Below, in pieces: positions 51,271 to 64,000 of a stretch of DNA of 64,000 bases. Position 1 is the first letter of the stretch. The number at the start of each line of letters is the position of its first letter. The notes under the pieces were generated by a model. The model searched no databases, was not told the origin of the DNA, and worked only from the letters and a program-made list of their open reading frames with translations. This DNA comes from Loxodes magnus (Eukaryota > Ciliophora > Karyorelictea > Loxodida > Loxodidae): assembly GCA_946699065.1 (NCBI GenBank), contig CAMPDV010001276.1:1-64000 (forward strand), read 5' to 3'. The position numbers were made by a program, and so were the translations under genes.

Positions 51271-52693
51271 TTAATTAAATTAAATAGCAATCATAATTTA
51301 AAATAAAAAGCACTATAAATCTTAGAGTATTATAAATTAATATTAGACTCTTAAAGGATAAATACATATAAGCTTATATTAAAATAAAATTAATATTTAT
51401 CCTTTCTTTATGGTTGAACTTGTGATACTTGGCACAGTTTAAAATATGCTATAAACTGCGCTTAATATAAAGAGGCTAAACTTAAACTGTTTTAAATATA
51501 TTAGAGAAATAAGTTTTTAAAGAAATTATATTAATTAATTATATAAGTTTGGATTTCTGCATTTATATATTTTTAGCTAGGTTTCTCATAATTTTTATTG
51601 TTAGCATTAATTTAAATAGAAAAGACAGGTTAATTTAAAATGTCTATAGAGGATTATAATTACTTAATTAATAATGAATTATGAATCTACTATAGACTAA
51701 CATTTATCATAAAATCAGATAAAATATTTTACTATTTGTTTATTTTAAAATTAATCTTTCATTATAAATACTCAGTCTAAAGCATCTGCATAGATTTAGA
51801 AAGCATATAATGACTTATCCTAATAATCTTCTTTTAGGTTTATATATGATAAGAAGCTTAAATATATGTATAAGAGATTTATAATTTATGAGATATTCAC
51901 TCTTTTACTTTAATTTTTTCAATCAGCATAGATAAAAAACTAAATAACTAGAATATAAAGATAAAATTTAATTGAGTAATGACTTATAGGAATCCATACA
52001 GTAAATAAATAAAATATATAACAATTTTAGATAATTAATTATTATAATTACATTATGACTTTAATAACTATGCCTATGCTCATAATAACTTAATTATAAT
52101 TTAGAAATTAAAGTTTATTTACAATTAATTTATAAAATATATATATTTATTTATCTAGCTATAGCAAAATAATTAATTAGAAAGAAAATATTTAGCAAGT
52201 TTCAAACTACTTTATGCTTTTTACATTCAAAGAAACTTAAATTTTAAAATATTAGTTAAAATAAAGATATAGCATAATAATATTTTAAAATTACTTTAAT
52301 TAAAAGCTAGTATCTTTTTTAAGAATTAGAACAGACTAAATAGATAAATTTATTTAAAAACTATTTTCTTTGCTAGATAAATAGAATAAATATACTGTTA
52401 AATAATTATGCTTATCTATTTTTTTCTTTATTTTACTACTTATTTTTTCTTAAAAGAATTAAAAAAATTCTGGTATCTAAATGTTTATAAATTGAAAATG
52501 CTTTTAATAAATTTAATATTTACTATTTATATACTTTTAGATGATATTAGCTTATATAATTGTATTAAATAGGTTTAATTAAAAATAGACTGAAAGGTTT
52601 ATTCTTTAGTTTATGTTTATATTAATAAGTTAAATTAATAACCTTTTTAATAGTTTAAATACATTCTTATTTAAATCCTCTAAAAAATAAAAA
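51271..52693. other. Very A+T-rich, no gene recognised
   Basis: Low-complexity A+T only. Confidence 0.45.
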
Positions 52694-52766
52694 TGTCGGT
52701 GCAGAGACTTGAACTCCGGTTTCGACGGCCACAACGTCGTGCCCTAACCACCTAGACTACACCGAC
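52694..52766 (-). tRNA. tRNA-His (anticodon GUG), copy 2
   Basis: Same 73 bases as the gene at 47441-47513, same strand, with a T run after the 3' end. Flanks differ, so identity is confined to the gene itself. Confidence 0.9.
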
Positions 52767-55136
52767 TTACTATAATATACAATACTTATTTAAATATAAA
52801 TTTAAATAAATTCCTTTTACACTCTAACTAACTAGCTTTTATAATGGATATACTCAAGATTAAGATGAATATATTTTTACATTTTCTATCTTCAATATAA
52901 TTATTATATAATCATCTCTATTTTATTAACTAACTAATTATGAAATTTTCCTTAATCATAAAAAAAAAGAACTAGATGAATTAGATATTTTAAGCGTAAT
53001 TTGAATATTTCTTATTATATAGCTTAATATATAAGATTTAATATACTTTAAATAATTTATTCTTTATCAACATCTAACTTAATAATCTTGTTCTCATCTT
53101 GCTTTTACTACTATTATTTTTTGTTTGGTATGATCAAGCTATCTGAATTAATTATAATATTTACAATCTTAAATAATTTGCATTAAAAATAGAAGAGACT
53201 AAGATAAATGTTTGAATACTTTTGCTAAATTTAATAAAATAAAATCAACATTTGCTAGCAGAGGAATAAGAAACTACTTTATTTAACTTACAAAGAAGAA
53301 ATTAAAATGATACTTCAAGTAAGTGTAGGAAGCTTTAGAAAATTATATTAAATAAAAGTTAAGATTATAACTAATAAAGCAATATTTTAGTTAAAATTAA
53401 TATTTTTTGCTAAATTAAAGACTAAAAACAACAAGAGAAGCAAGATCTACTAAATTACTAAATACTAAAAAGCATTTTTGATAGTTGATTATGCTTATAT
53501 TTAATGTGATATAGAGACTTATTAACTTAAATTTTAATATACTAAGGCTATTTTTAATTCTTTAAAATAAGGTTATTTAAAATTATCAAAGAGAAAGATT
53601 CCATGCAAAGCATCTTATCAAAATTTACGTTCATTACTAGTTACAAGGATGATTATGTTTTAGAAAATTAAAGGTTTAAGGCATAGTAGATGTAAAATGC
53701 TTAAATTAGACTTAAGCAATTTAATTTAGAAATATTAATAATTAGACATATTAACAATAGAATTTATTTTTACCTTTAGATCATATGTAGTTTCAAAATG
53801 AAAAATGAAATCCTCAAAACTTAAACTTTAGATGCTTATTAAAACTTTATAATAAATTCTACCATTCTAGCTAAGCTTTCATTTTACTATTTCAATGTAA
53901 TACATGCAAATTTAATAAAAATTAACTTATAAGCTTTAATTTTGTTATAAACATCCAATTTACTCACAGTCTTTAATTACCAACTAGAATAAACTGATTT
54001 AACAATTTATATAGCAATAATGGTTTATATCGTAATCTCTAATTATATCTATAAGAGTCATATATCTTAGCTATATTAATGCTATTTTTATAATATTTTG
54101 CTAAAACTTAATAAAGCTAAAAGCATATAGAGATGCTTTTATACATTTAATAAAAAATAAAATGATATTAGTTATAATTATAAGCTTTAAGTTTCTAAAT
54201 CCCTTTTATTTAGTTAATAATTTAATTTATAATAACTAAGAAATTTCTAGAAACTAAATATCATTAATAATTAACAAAATTGCTAATAAACTGACATCAT
54301 GTACATTATAAATCTTAATTCCTCTCTAACTAATTAAATAGCTATTAATAATATAATCTAATATTATAAAATTAGATTCTTAAAATTAGATGCTAAAGAT
54401 ATAATCTAAGCATATTAATCTAAGAGTTAAAATAAGTTTTAGATATAATTTAGAAGAAATTCTTTATAGAAAATATAATTATTTAATTTAAAATTAAACT
54501 TATCTATTTTTATTTTTAGTACCTAGTTAATCTCAAATTTTACTATACGCTTCTGCTTTATCTACCTTTAAACAAGTATAAACACCAAAATACAATAAAA
54601 ATCTTTTTTGGTTTCCTTCAAAAACTAGTTATAATTACAATCTTTAAATAACTAGCCTCTTAATTGAATACTTGACTAGAATAATTAAAAGAAAGAGAGT
54701 TAAAATGATTTATAAATAAATGTTGCAAATAGGCTAATTATAAATAGTACAATTAAAATTTATTGCTATTAATCTTATTTTAGTAATGCTTTACCTTATT
54801 ATTATACAAATAACCTTAGAAATATACTCTAAAGCCAATGTTATAAAGCTTTTATACTAAAAAATAGTAAAACATATAAGGAATTTATTTCTCTTAAATA
54901 AAACAATTATGTTAAAAGAGCTAACTCATTAAAATTACCTAACTAGAAATAAAGTGAAAAGAATCTAATTTTAAACTACATAGCCAATGCTAAAAATTAC
55001 GTTATTAATTAAATAAAATATCTAGGAAGTAAGCTGACAAAGCAACTAATTACGTATGGCTTATTAATTTAATCTAAATAACTAAAAGCAAAGTTAATTT
55101 AAGTCTAAATTATTAAAAATAAGATAATTGTTAAAA
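52767..55136. other. No gene recognised; upstream of the second receptor
   Basis: A+T-rich with no recognisable gene or RNA. The promoter of the 55137 gene should lie at its right end; no motif was seen. Confidence 0.4.
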
Positions 55137-58100
55137 ATGCCTATTTGGATATTCTTAATCCTAAGTGCAACTCAAACAAGTTCATTGCAATTTTTAATTG
55201 TTAGTTCTCCCCATACATTACCTAACTTATCTGATTTCATTTAAATGTAGGTGTCTCAAAGTTTGTTTGGAAACTATTCTTTCAATCCTATTCATATATA
55301 CCTGGAAAACTCTAATTTTTTAACCTATACCATTGAAAGATAAATAAATGATAATAAAATATAATTCATTCTGGACTTAACATTCAACATCTTCTATTCC
55401 TCTAAACTAAGCCTTTTAAAGACTAATATCCCTTAGTTTGTAGCCTATAGAGATAATAATAATTTTAAAAGCTAGAGAGTGTATTGAATTATGCCTAGCT
55501 ATAAGCAAGAAGGAAAAGCGCTGTAAGGATTATTTGCAAGCCTAAACTTTACTAGGATATCTTATATTAGCTAAGAAGAGAATACATTTTATAAGCCACC
55601 TGAATTTATTGATCAAAGCAAAATAAAAATAAGCAACTCTTTAAATATTCCTTTGCATTCAAACTATGGTCTGAATTAATCAATATGCAATAATGATTAT
55701 ATGAAAGACAGAATACTGAAAGAAATTATTTAAGTATATAGAATTTATGGTTCTTCAGCAGTCCTAATTTAGTTGGAAGTTTGCTGGTAAGCATATATTT
55801 ATACGGTCGCTGCTGATTATGAAAAAACAAAAGCCAGACAAGCCTTTATAGCAGGCCTTGAAGCTTCATATATCATAAATCCATAAATAACTTAAATTAT
55901 ATAATAAAGTTATAAGCCTCGCATTAGTATTTTAGATAATGGAATTATAGCTTTAACTCCAAAATTTTATATCCCTAGTAATTACTTCGAACTGTCAATG
56001 TACTATGTACAGCGTGCTTTAACTTTTATAGTAAAAGTAGTTTAACTTTAAACGAAAGAAAATGATTAATCTTTTATAGAAGCATTTAATAAGCTTAAAG
56101 GGGAAATATTCGATAGTAACAATTTTATGCGGACAGAGTTTTCAGTTTTCAATCTTCAAAATAGGAGACTAATTGAAGTTCTAGAAATAAAAGATGACTA
56201 AGTGATCAAAATATAAGATATTATTTACCCTGGACCAAGCACAACACCACCTCCTAATTAATTTCCAATAGAAATGTCTTACTCAACTAACGATTAAGAA
56301 CCAGATGGCTCATAATCTAGTTTCATTTTAATATCTCCTCCATAACATATTCCTTGTATTGTTGATTACGTCAACTTAGAATTAAGATAGTTAAGTCAAT
56401 ATTATTTTAAAGCAAACCCAATTTCATACGGGGGAATGAAGTTTAGTTTAAACTATACTTTGTAAGTTTTACTGGAAAACTATTATGAAATAGGAATAGC
56501 TCATTAAGGTAGCATACTAATTTAAAGTTGATATTATACTTATTTTGTTTTAAAATAGATGAATATAAATATTCCATATATTATAGCGAGTAGAGAAGAT
56601 GAACTATCAGATATTCATTAATATGAAAATGTTATATATAACTATATTTCATGGGAATTTTTTCAAGACATGTATATTTAATTTTTAATCAGAAACAAAT
56701 GAGATAAATTTGGTATAATTTTTGAGAAATACGAACCTTCTTGCAAAAAAATTCATGATAAGATAAAGTAATGACTGATTAGTAACGACAAGGCTATTTT
56801 AAACTCCAATGAAACTACACTCTTAGAATTAGATCAAAGAAAAAATTAGTAGCTTTATGATGATATAGCTCGTCAGATAATTTAGAAGGAAATTAGAATT
56901 ATATTTTCCTTACCTGCTTTAAACTTTATTTATAATACGAAACGAGAAATTATGAAACTTGGCTGACAAAAAGGAGATACTAACTTAGTAATTATGTACA
57001 CTGCTAACACCTTTGAATATGGAAATGTTGATGAGGAATTGATTTATTCAAAAAAGTTACTTCATGGAGCGATGACTATTTCCCCTTAAGAATATGTAGG
57101 AGAGAATGGATAATTACTAATATAAGTTCAAAAAGATTGTATACATTTTTTACCTCCTTCACCTTGCTATTATATTGAGTAATCGTTGATAATTGCTAGA
57201 GGACTTAAAATTTGTCTAGAGCAAGGTTAAAGCTTTTTAAATTCAAAGAATTTGATATATAATATAAGAAATCCATAATTCACGGGATGTAGTGGATCAG
57301 TAAAATTCAAAAAGTAATCCAATTTTAGAGATAATCTAAACTTTTTCTTCATCAATAATGTTTATGACTGACAGTGAAATTTACGTTTGGTTCCTTATCT
57401 TGAATATTGTTAAACATGTGCAATTGTGTGAAATAAGTTAAACGAACCGACTTGAAATGACAACACCACAGAAACTCCTTAAGATTCTTTCGAATTATAC
57501 GACAGTAATTGTGACTTTTCAGTTCGAAGGGTGAAAAAATTCAATTTAGGTTATAATATAAGTATTTCAGAGTTAGTATTTATATCTTTAGTTACTCTTT
57601 CTGCAACAATTTGGGGCTTTAAAGTTTGAAGATCTCATAAGCAAGAAATACTGAAGAATAAAGTATTGATGAGTAGCGAAGACGAAATATTTATAATATA
57701 TTTGCTAACTCAATTTATATAATACGTAATGTTAGGACCAGATCTAAGTAATTTATTTTTTCAAGCTACTTTTTCGAAAATTTTATCACTTGACTTTTTA
57801 GTTATAAAGATGAGCAATTATTTCTTTTGAACTAGTGTTCTCTTTAGCTCAACCTTGGCCTTTTCTATTGTTTTTCTATATTTAGCTTTTTTATTCTAAT
57901 TCGAGGTAAAATATAAAAGCAATTGTATGCTAAGAAATTTGGGAAAGTTCTCTTATCTTTTTAGTCCTATTTTGACAGAAATAACTTTTATGCCAGTTAT
58001 TTTTATACTAACAGAGATATACAAATGCAGCTATGGTAGAGATAGCAATTTAAATGAAGAAATAGAAATCTCTGAAAGTTTTTTAGATATGAACTGCTCT

Positions 58101-59111
58101 AAATAATGCTTTACATAAATGCACTTTATAGCCATAGTCTTATCAACCTTAGCTTTATTATTCTACATTCCTTTAGTAGTTTTAGTAAGACCTCACTGAT
58201 AAGAATTATAAGGAGATACTATTCATATAAAATAGCAACCCTGATACATTGTAATTAAGAGCACTATTTAGATTATAATAGTAATTTTGAGCCAGGCTTT
58301 AAAAGAATTTCATCCTTTCCTTCATGGTATTATTTACTCTCTAATATTTCTAGTTTTTGCTATTCTAGTGCTTATAAAGAAGGCTTTAACTTACTTAAAA
58401 TTTAACTTAATATAATTTATTCTTCTTCTACTTACTTCCTTCATAACTGCAATAGTAGCTTTATCATTCCAAACCTCTAATTCAGGGAAAATAGTTTTAT
58501 AGATAATACTTATATCAGGTATTGGATTAATCTTTATAATAGGTATAATAGTTATGGGGAAATACCCTTCATACCTCAAATAAATAAAGCCAGATTTAGT
58601 AAATTTATTTAGGTTTGGATTTAGACTAAGAGTAGATGTAGGAATACTAAATAAGCATATAGATACATAAAATAAAAGAATATAAATATATAGGCAAATA
58701 TTCCTTTAGAACTCTAGTAATTCAGCTTTAATGAGAACAAACTCTTCTTAGGATTAAAAGTGATTAGCCTCATTACAAGACAAATAAACTCTTATGAGCA
58801 TTAAGAACTAAGTCACTACTTTTGCTTTAGAAGAAAGCTAAGAAAACAGCTTTACAATAGATTACTCTTAGCAAAAAATGAATGAAAATTCTAAAAACTA
58901 AAGTATAAATCATTGAGTTACTAAATTTAAATTAGATAGCAAATAATGTAAGTTATTCTTATAGTAAGCAGAAGTTAGGCAGGAAAATAGCATATCTTAG
59001 GAATATGAAATAAAGGACTTTACTTAACACTATAGCTTTTCATTTTTAACTATTAAATTTTAAATTTAAGATTTAAAGAAAAAATAGGCTATATCTATTC
59101 TAATTAAATGA
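55137..59111 (+). CDS. Large receptor, paralogue of the 2444 gene (about 1320 aa)
   Basis: A single uninterrupted frame from ATG 55137 with a signal peptide (MPIWIFLILSATQTSS). First module residues about 20-360 (SPHTLPNLSDF; YWIMPSYKQEGKAL; HSNYGLN), Pro-rich linker (YPGPSTTPPPNQ), second periplasmic-binding-like module about 385-760 (DKFGIIFEKYEP; LGWQKGDTNLVIMYT), Cys pair YCQTC, then about nine membrane segments (about 57545-58570) and a cytoplasmic tail starting with KPDLVNLFRFGF. It aligns end to end with the 2444 gene, including membrane and tail motifs (CSYGRD; LDMNCSKQC). TGA codons align with Trp or aromatic positions. The stop is taken as TGA 59109-59111; TGA 58914-58916 is the alternative (about 1259 aa). 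Inferred role: surface chemosensor. Ligand and effector unknown. Confidence 0.85.
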
Positions 59112-60606
59112 CTAAGCTCTATTTAAAAACATTTATTTCATGCTAATTAGATATATTTAGATCGCTTGATATAATTTTTTAATTTAAAGGTAAAAATGAA
59201 AAGATTTAATGTTTATAGTCACTTAAAGTTTTTATTAATTATGCGTATGAAAAGAAAATGTAGCTTGTAATAGTAAAAAAGAGTTAACTTAGTTATTAAA
59301 TTTCCTTTAGTTATTTTTAATTATTATAACTAAATAATTAATTAAAATTATTAACTTCAGCATTGGTACAATTCTATTTATGATTTATTAGCTCTATTTA
59401 GCATTAATTTGCTTCAATTAACTGAGAAATTATAAATTTAACTTAATCATTAATCAAATTCTTTATTTTCTTAAAATAAAGTCCCTTTATATTTATTAAT
59501 GAACCAACAAAAATTATTAAAACTGCAAGTTTTGCTTTGAAATATCTAATAATATCAACCTAATCAAATTAATAGCTTATTTTTAGGATTGCTTACAATC
59601 ACAAAGATAGAAACTACTGGACTAGTTAGCATATGATTAGGTTAAAAAATACCAAATTAATAGAATAAAACTCTTGATATTTCATATCAAGCTGAATAAA
59701 TAAATAATACATTGTTGTTATTTTACAAAATTAAATTTCTCTTAAATTACAAAAGTAACTCAGGACTATTACATTAAGATGAGTATTCTTCATATAGGAT
59801 ATGCATGAGGGCATATTATTTAATCTTTAAAATGATACAATGATTAAGAGTATTATTGCAACTGAAGTTATCATAGGATGATAACTCTTGTAAAATATAT
59901 GGTTTTTACTTCTATAATTACAACGGATGAAGATATTAACTTTTCTCATAATTTCTACGTTTTTAGTCTAAATGTATTAAGCAATTTGTTTCAAAACATC
60001 TCCAGGGCCAAGAAATGTGAACAAATCTTGCTAATAATTAAGAAATAAAAATTAGAAAATTTTATAGATTTAAAATTTTATTTTCAGGTAATCCTAATCA
60101 AGTGGTTTCAATACTCCAATTCATTAAGGAATATCATATATCCTAGATAATTTAGGTGTTTGAAGACTAAACTAAGATAAAATTTTGAAAACATTTAAAT
60201 TATTTTATTTTATTTCCTTATTTTTGTACTAAGAACATTAGGATCTTTTAATTAGCCAATCCATTTAATTAACAAGAAGATCATATAAAACTGGAAAAGC
60301 TACAAAAGCAATCTCCATAAAATTAATAAAGCTATATAACTAAGAAATTAACTATTGATAAAATTAGCAAAAGCATATATACAATAATTGATAAAGTTAA
60401 ATTTATTTAATTTTAAATAAGATATAAATAAAATTATTATGGAGAAGGAATTTGATTGTTTTTAATAGTTTAGATGAGGAAAACTATGATGCACACATAT
60501 ATTCCTAAAAATTTTTTTACATTATAACCAAAATTTTTTATTTAATTTTATAAATAAATAATCCCCTTTTTTATTATTCTAGATATATTTAATTATATCC
60601 TCTACA
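59112..60606. other. No gene recognised
   Basis: A+T-rich with a few more balanced patches (about 59740-60030) but no readable product. Confidence 0.4.
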
Positions 60607-62100
60607 ATAAAATTTAATTTTTTGATTTTTTTTTAATTTTCTAAGTTTGCCAATATAAATAAAATATTTCTTCTAAGCAACTGTAAGCATATCATATTTT
60701 CCTCTCTAATTTCAATTTGTTTGCTGATATTTAAAATGGTGTCGTAATTTTTATTTTCAGTTATAACTTTTAAACCAGTTGATAGTGATATTATCACATT
60801 ATGGGTGATTATTGACAATTTATCTTAAATTATATTAAAGCTAAATCTAACTTAAAAACTAATTAATTTTAAGTAATTTATATCTGGATAAATAGCATTA
60901 ATATTTGATTCTTTGTTCTTAAATTTGCTTTTATTTATAATACTTTTATTTTAATTTAAGCTTCTTAAATAATGCAGCTGATTCTTCTTTTAGTTTGTGA
61001 GATATATTTAATAATTTGATTATGTGCCTTAACACACCAATAAATTAACAAATTTAAAATTAATATTTATAAATTCTCAATTATTTCCTTTGATTGTGCT
61101 GATAAATACTCTTACTAGATAATTATCATTTCTTGTATTAAATTTTGCCACTTTGGTTTATCTCAAAGTCTAAGAATTTCAAGTATTTTATTTACATTTA
61201 TCACTGCTTATTAAATTTAAATTCTAAAATTGCTTTCTTTTATATTTGTTTGCCATCAGTGTAATATAAATTTTAAATTAAAGATTAAAATGGTTTTATA
61301 AGTTTTGTTTCTTGCAATACCTTTATCTCTTAATTATTTTTTTCTTTTAGCTTCAAATTTTCATTTAGAATTTATTGTATATGGTATCATTTAGAGATGT
61401 TTAAGGTTTAAATTATTTATTAACTTTCTTTTGGATTTCGACCAAAATAAGGGATCAGGCTTGAGATCTATTTGTTTAATCATTTCTTTTTGTACAAAAT
61501 TTTAATATTCGGTCTCTACTTTTAATTTTTTAAATAATTATGTGAGCTTCTCTTACTTCTGCTTATTAGAGTTTTTCAGAGAATTATTAAATTACTTTGG
61601 CCAAAAATTTAATTTAATTTTATATTAAGATAAATATTCTTCTAAACCCTAACTCTTTAAATTTTTTAGATTTTTTAGTTTTTTAAGAAGATTCAAGGAT
61701 TTTTACTCATTTATTGATAATTAAATTTTTAGCTGATCTCTTTATCCACAATTTTATCTAGGCTTAAAAATAAATTTTTTTTATTCCAAGAAGATTTAAT
61801 TAAACAAAGCTTTGAATGTCTTTTATAGTCCTTTTAATTAAAAATAATTTTTAATTTACCCTGTTTTTGTATACTTCTTTTAGTGAATCAATATTAAGAT
61901 GAACCCTATTATTAATAGCTAGTTAAACATTAAAAAAAGCTTTTTCTTATTTCATTCCCTTTTTTTCAATCTATAGATGCTGCTATTAACTTGATGATAT
62001 TTTACAGATTAACTTTACAAATTAATTTTACTTTTAATTTTTTTTCCAAACAAAAACTTAATTGGAATTTTATAGAAATGCTATTTAAGCTATTCAACCA
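60607..62100 (-). pseudogene. Frame-broken coiled-coil gene
   Basis: On the minus strand, Lys/Gln/Leu-rich protein-like stretches follow one another in different frames: RVHLNIDSLKEVYKNR (about 61.9 kb), SSWNKKNLFLSLDKIVDKE (61.75 kb), EMIKQIDLKPDPLFWSK (61.45 kb), YLSAQSKEIIENLQ (61.1 kb), LLNISHKLKEESAALFKKL (61.0 kb) and NYDTILNISKQIEIREENM (60.7 kb). The first two changes are in the -1 sense; the last two appear to be in the other sense, but frame choice there is weak. No start or stop can be fixed and no family is recognised. It may be a pseudogene or a spliced gene. Confidence 0.35.
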
Positions 62101-62734
62101 AAATTAGCTTTAAATAATTTAAATTTATTAATAAATATTAATTTTGCTCTTTCATAAAATTGTTTATTTTGCTTTTAATAATTTAATTAAAATATAATAA
62201 CCTCATAATTCTTTATACTTAGACAATTTAAAATTTTAAAAGTTAATTAAACATTCTATCATTAAGATTAACTAATATATATCATTTTATTTTAAATTCC
62301 TTTAAATTTAAAAGTTTTAAAAGAAACATATAATTGTTTCTTATATAGCTTTATATTTTAGTTTGCTCCATTTATTCCAACTTATTTTAGATTGTTATTA
62401 TTTTAAATTGGCTGCTAGTTTTATTGTTTATCCATTATTAATTTTTTTCTAAATTAAAGATATTTTCTTTTATATATAACTAGAATGCCTTTTATTAAAG
62501 ATTTTACTTACTACAGCTTCTACTTAGTTAGACAAATTTTATAAATAAAATAAAGCAAATATATTAATAGTTTGTTTACTATATTATTGTATATAATAAA
62601 TCTTTTAAATTAATTCTATTCAACTACCAGGCTACGGCAGGCTAAATGGAATCAAATCGGAACTCTAAATTGTCAAGAAATGGAATGCTTATTTTTTAAA
62701 AACCTCCACTATTTATTAATATTAAAAGATTCTA
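62101..62734. other. A+T-rich spacer, then a transition to more G+C
   Basis: No gene seen up to about 62620. From there base composition becomes richer in G+C and the plus-strand coding signal of the next gene begins. Confidence 0.4.
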
Positions 62735-64000
62735 ATGAAAGGCGGAATGGAAAGCAAAAATGACAAAAACAGCAAAAGCAAAATAAATAAAGAAAATAGA
62801 TAAACCCAGGTCATATTTTAACCCCAAAATAAGGAATTTCTCTCAGCCATTGTGCTGAAAGAACAAATAATGTGAACATACAAGAATGCATATTAAGATC
62901 TATCATATATAATGGCGATTGCTTACTTTAACCATTATTTAGACAACAAAGCATGAGATGGACAAAACATTGCAGGACAAGTTGCATTTAAAGAATTTAG
63001 AGAATGGTATGGTAAAAATATGGCCAAATAATTGTAAGATCACAGTGAAATCCAACGGCTTAGTATTTGTTGTATTCAATGAAATGGAAAAACACATGGA
63101 TATCACAAACTAAAGAATATGAGAATAATAAGGGGTAAAAAATTCAATTGAATAGAAAAATCAGCAATATTAGTATGACCCACATAACTATAAAATATAT
63201 TTCAACTTAAATGATTTTTCAAATATGTTTGAAGTTAAAGAGGCCCTTAGAAAAACTGAAATATTAGAGGAGATATATTGCAAACATTTCCAATCACAAA
63301 GATATTAACAGGAAATAATGAGTATAAATAAACTTAGAAAACCTAGAGGAAGCTAGTAAATTTTAGAAGTAATAGATCTGCAGGGAGCTTATGAAAATAT
63401 ACACTCTTTAAATTTTAAATGTAATCAATGAGATCAGAAAAGTCATACAGATAAATAATTTAGAAGAATCAAAGCAGTAAAAGTGATAAAAAGCATCTTA
63501 ATGAGTTAGGAAGATAACAAGCAAAAATTAGCATAGTTTTCAACAGCACGGGTTAGCAATGGTACAGGAAGAAAAAGAAATAATAAAAGAGGAAGACAAG
63601 ACGATAATTAAAGGAAGAGAAGAAAGAATAAAAGAAGAATGAAAGTAAATAAGCTTTAAAAAAGTAAAATAAATAAAATTTAAATCTTTATTATAATGAA
63701 TAAGTATTATTTCTCGCAAAAATGAGATTGATCATATGTAAAAAGATGAAATAAATATTCATTTTGGGGATTTGGAGGAATTATAAAAAATTGGTAATGG
63801 TTAAAGACTAAGCAAAATTAATCTAGAAAGATGATACAACAAGAAAGTAGGTAAATTCTAAAAATAAAATGGGGAAAATAATAGGCAGGATGTTATAAAA
63901 TATTATGTTAAAAAGAGGAAAATCAAAAATAGATATATGGAGTAGAAGAATTATTGGCAGGGAGAAAATTACAAGCAAGAAAAAATGAAAAAAAATAGAT
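62735..64000 (+). CDS. Charged Lys/Glu-rich protein, unknown, runs off the window
   Basis: ATG 62735 (MKGGMESKNDKNSKSK); a Met upstream at 62648 lies in another frame. The first part is clearly protein-like (IMAIAYFNHYLDNKAWDG, then QVAFKEFREWYGKNMAKQL), with TGA at two Trp positions. The best reading then changes near 63.05 kb (HNYKIYFNLNDFSNMFEVKE) and near 63.33 kb (NLENLEEASKF, then EEKEIIKEEDKTIIKGREER), both in the -1 sense. The later part is highly charged and probably helical. It is incomplete at the right edge. No family recognised; a mobile-element protein is one option. Confidence 0.4.

Noticed and set aside
60950..61010. Histidine-kinase-like reading LLNISHKLKEE
   Set aside because: The usual SHELRTPL motif is only loosely matched, and no ATP-binding motifs were found in the surrounding broken frames.
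63360..63400. Reverse-transcriptase-like reading VIDLQGAYENIH
   Set aside because: It lies in a frame that is less protein-like than its neighbour, and no other reverse transcriptase motif (such as YxDD) was seen.
1..64000. CRISPR arrays, bacterial operons, insertion sequences with terminal inverted repeats
   Set aside because: No short regularly spaced repeats, Shine-Dalgarno-led gene strings or transposase with inverted ends were seen. tRNAs without encoded CCA and the kinase point to a eukaryote.

Overview
The window reads as nuclear DNA of a ciliate with a heavily reassigned genetic code. It is very A+T-rich. The recognisable genes are open only if TAA and TAG are read as Gln and in-frame TGA as Trp, with TGA also the likely terminator. 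Key evidence: a protein kinase whose usual S-D-x-W motif has TGA at the Trp, kelch-type repeats with TGA at conserved Trp positions, and two paralogous receptors aligning across many TAA, TAG and TGA codons. This matches the karyorelict-type code (NCBI table 27) or the Condylostoma-type code (table 28). The species cannot be told from the window. Under the standard code almost everything looks like non-coding DNA with a few spurious short ORFs.

Layout. 1-2.4 kb: unassigned, with one G+C-richer island at 0.72-1.16 kb. 2.4-12.2 kb: a compact gene cluster made of a large receptor with a double periplasmic-binding-like ectodomain and about nine membrane segments (+), a long Gln-rich coiled-coil protein converging on it (-), and a coiled-coil protein diverging from that (+). 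12.4-16.9 kb: a duplicated unit of about 1.7 kb, each copy carrying a short membrane-protein ORF and a tRNA-like relic. 17.7-20.2 kb (-): a long frame-broken gene with weak LRR-like and kelch-like stretches. 20.3-22.5 kb (+): a protein kinase fused to kelch-type repeats. 22.5-55.1 kb: a gene-poor, extremely A+T-rich stretch with tRNA genes and relics (Ser-AGA, Ser-UGA, Arg-CCU, His-GUG), an inverted pair of tRNA-Ser/tRNA-Arg blocks around a possible structured RNA, and four copies of a decayed TPR-like gene family. 55.1-59.1 kb (+): a second receptor, paralogous to the first. 60.6-62.1 kb (-): a broken coiled-coil gene. 62.7-64.0 kb (+): a charged, Lys/Glu-rich gene running off the window.

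The two receptors and the kinase-kelch protein are plausible sensing and signalling parts, but nothing in the sequence shows that they act together. Many long genes change reading frame, mostly in the -1 sense (as if one base were missing). The second receptor and the kinase do not. These frame changes need transcript or read support before the affected proteins are trusted. All gene ends are uncertain because TGA is both sense and stop.
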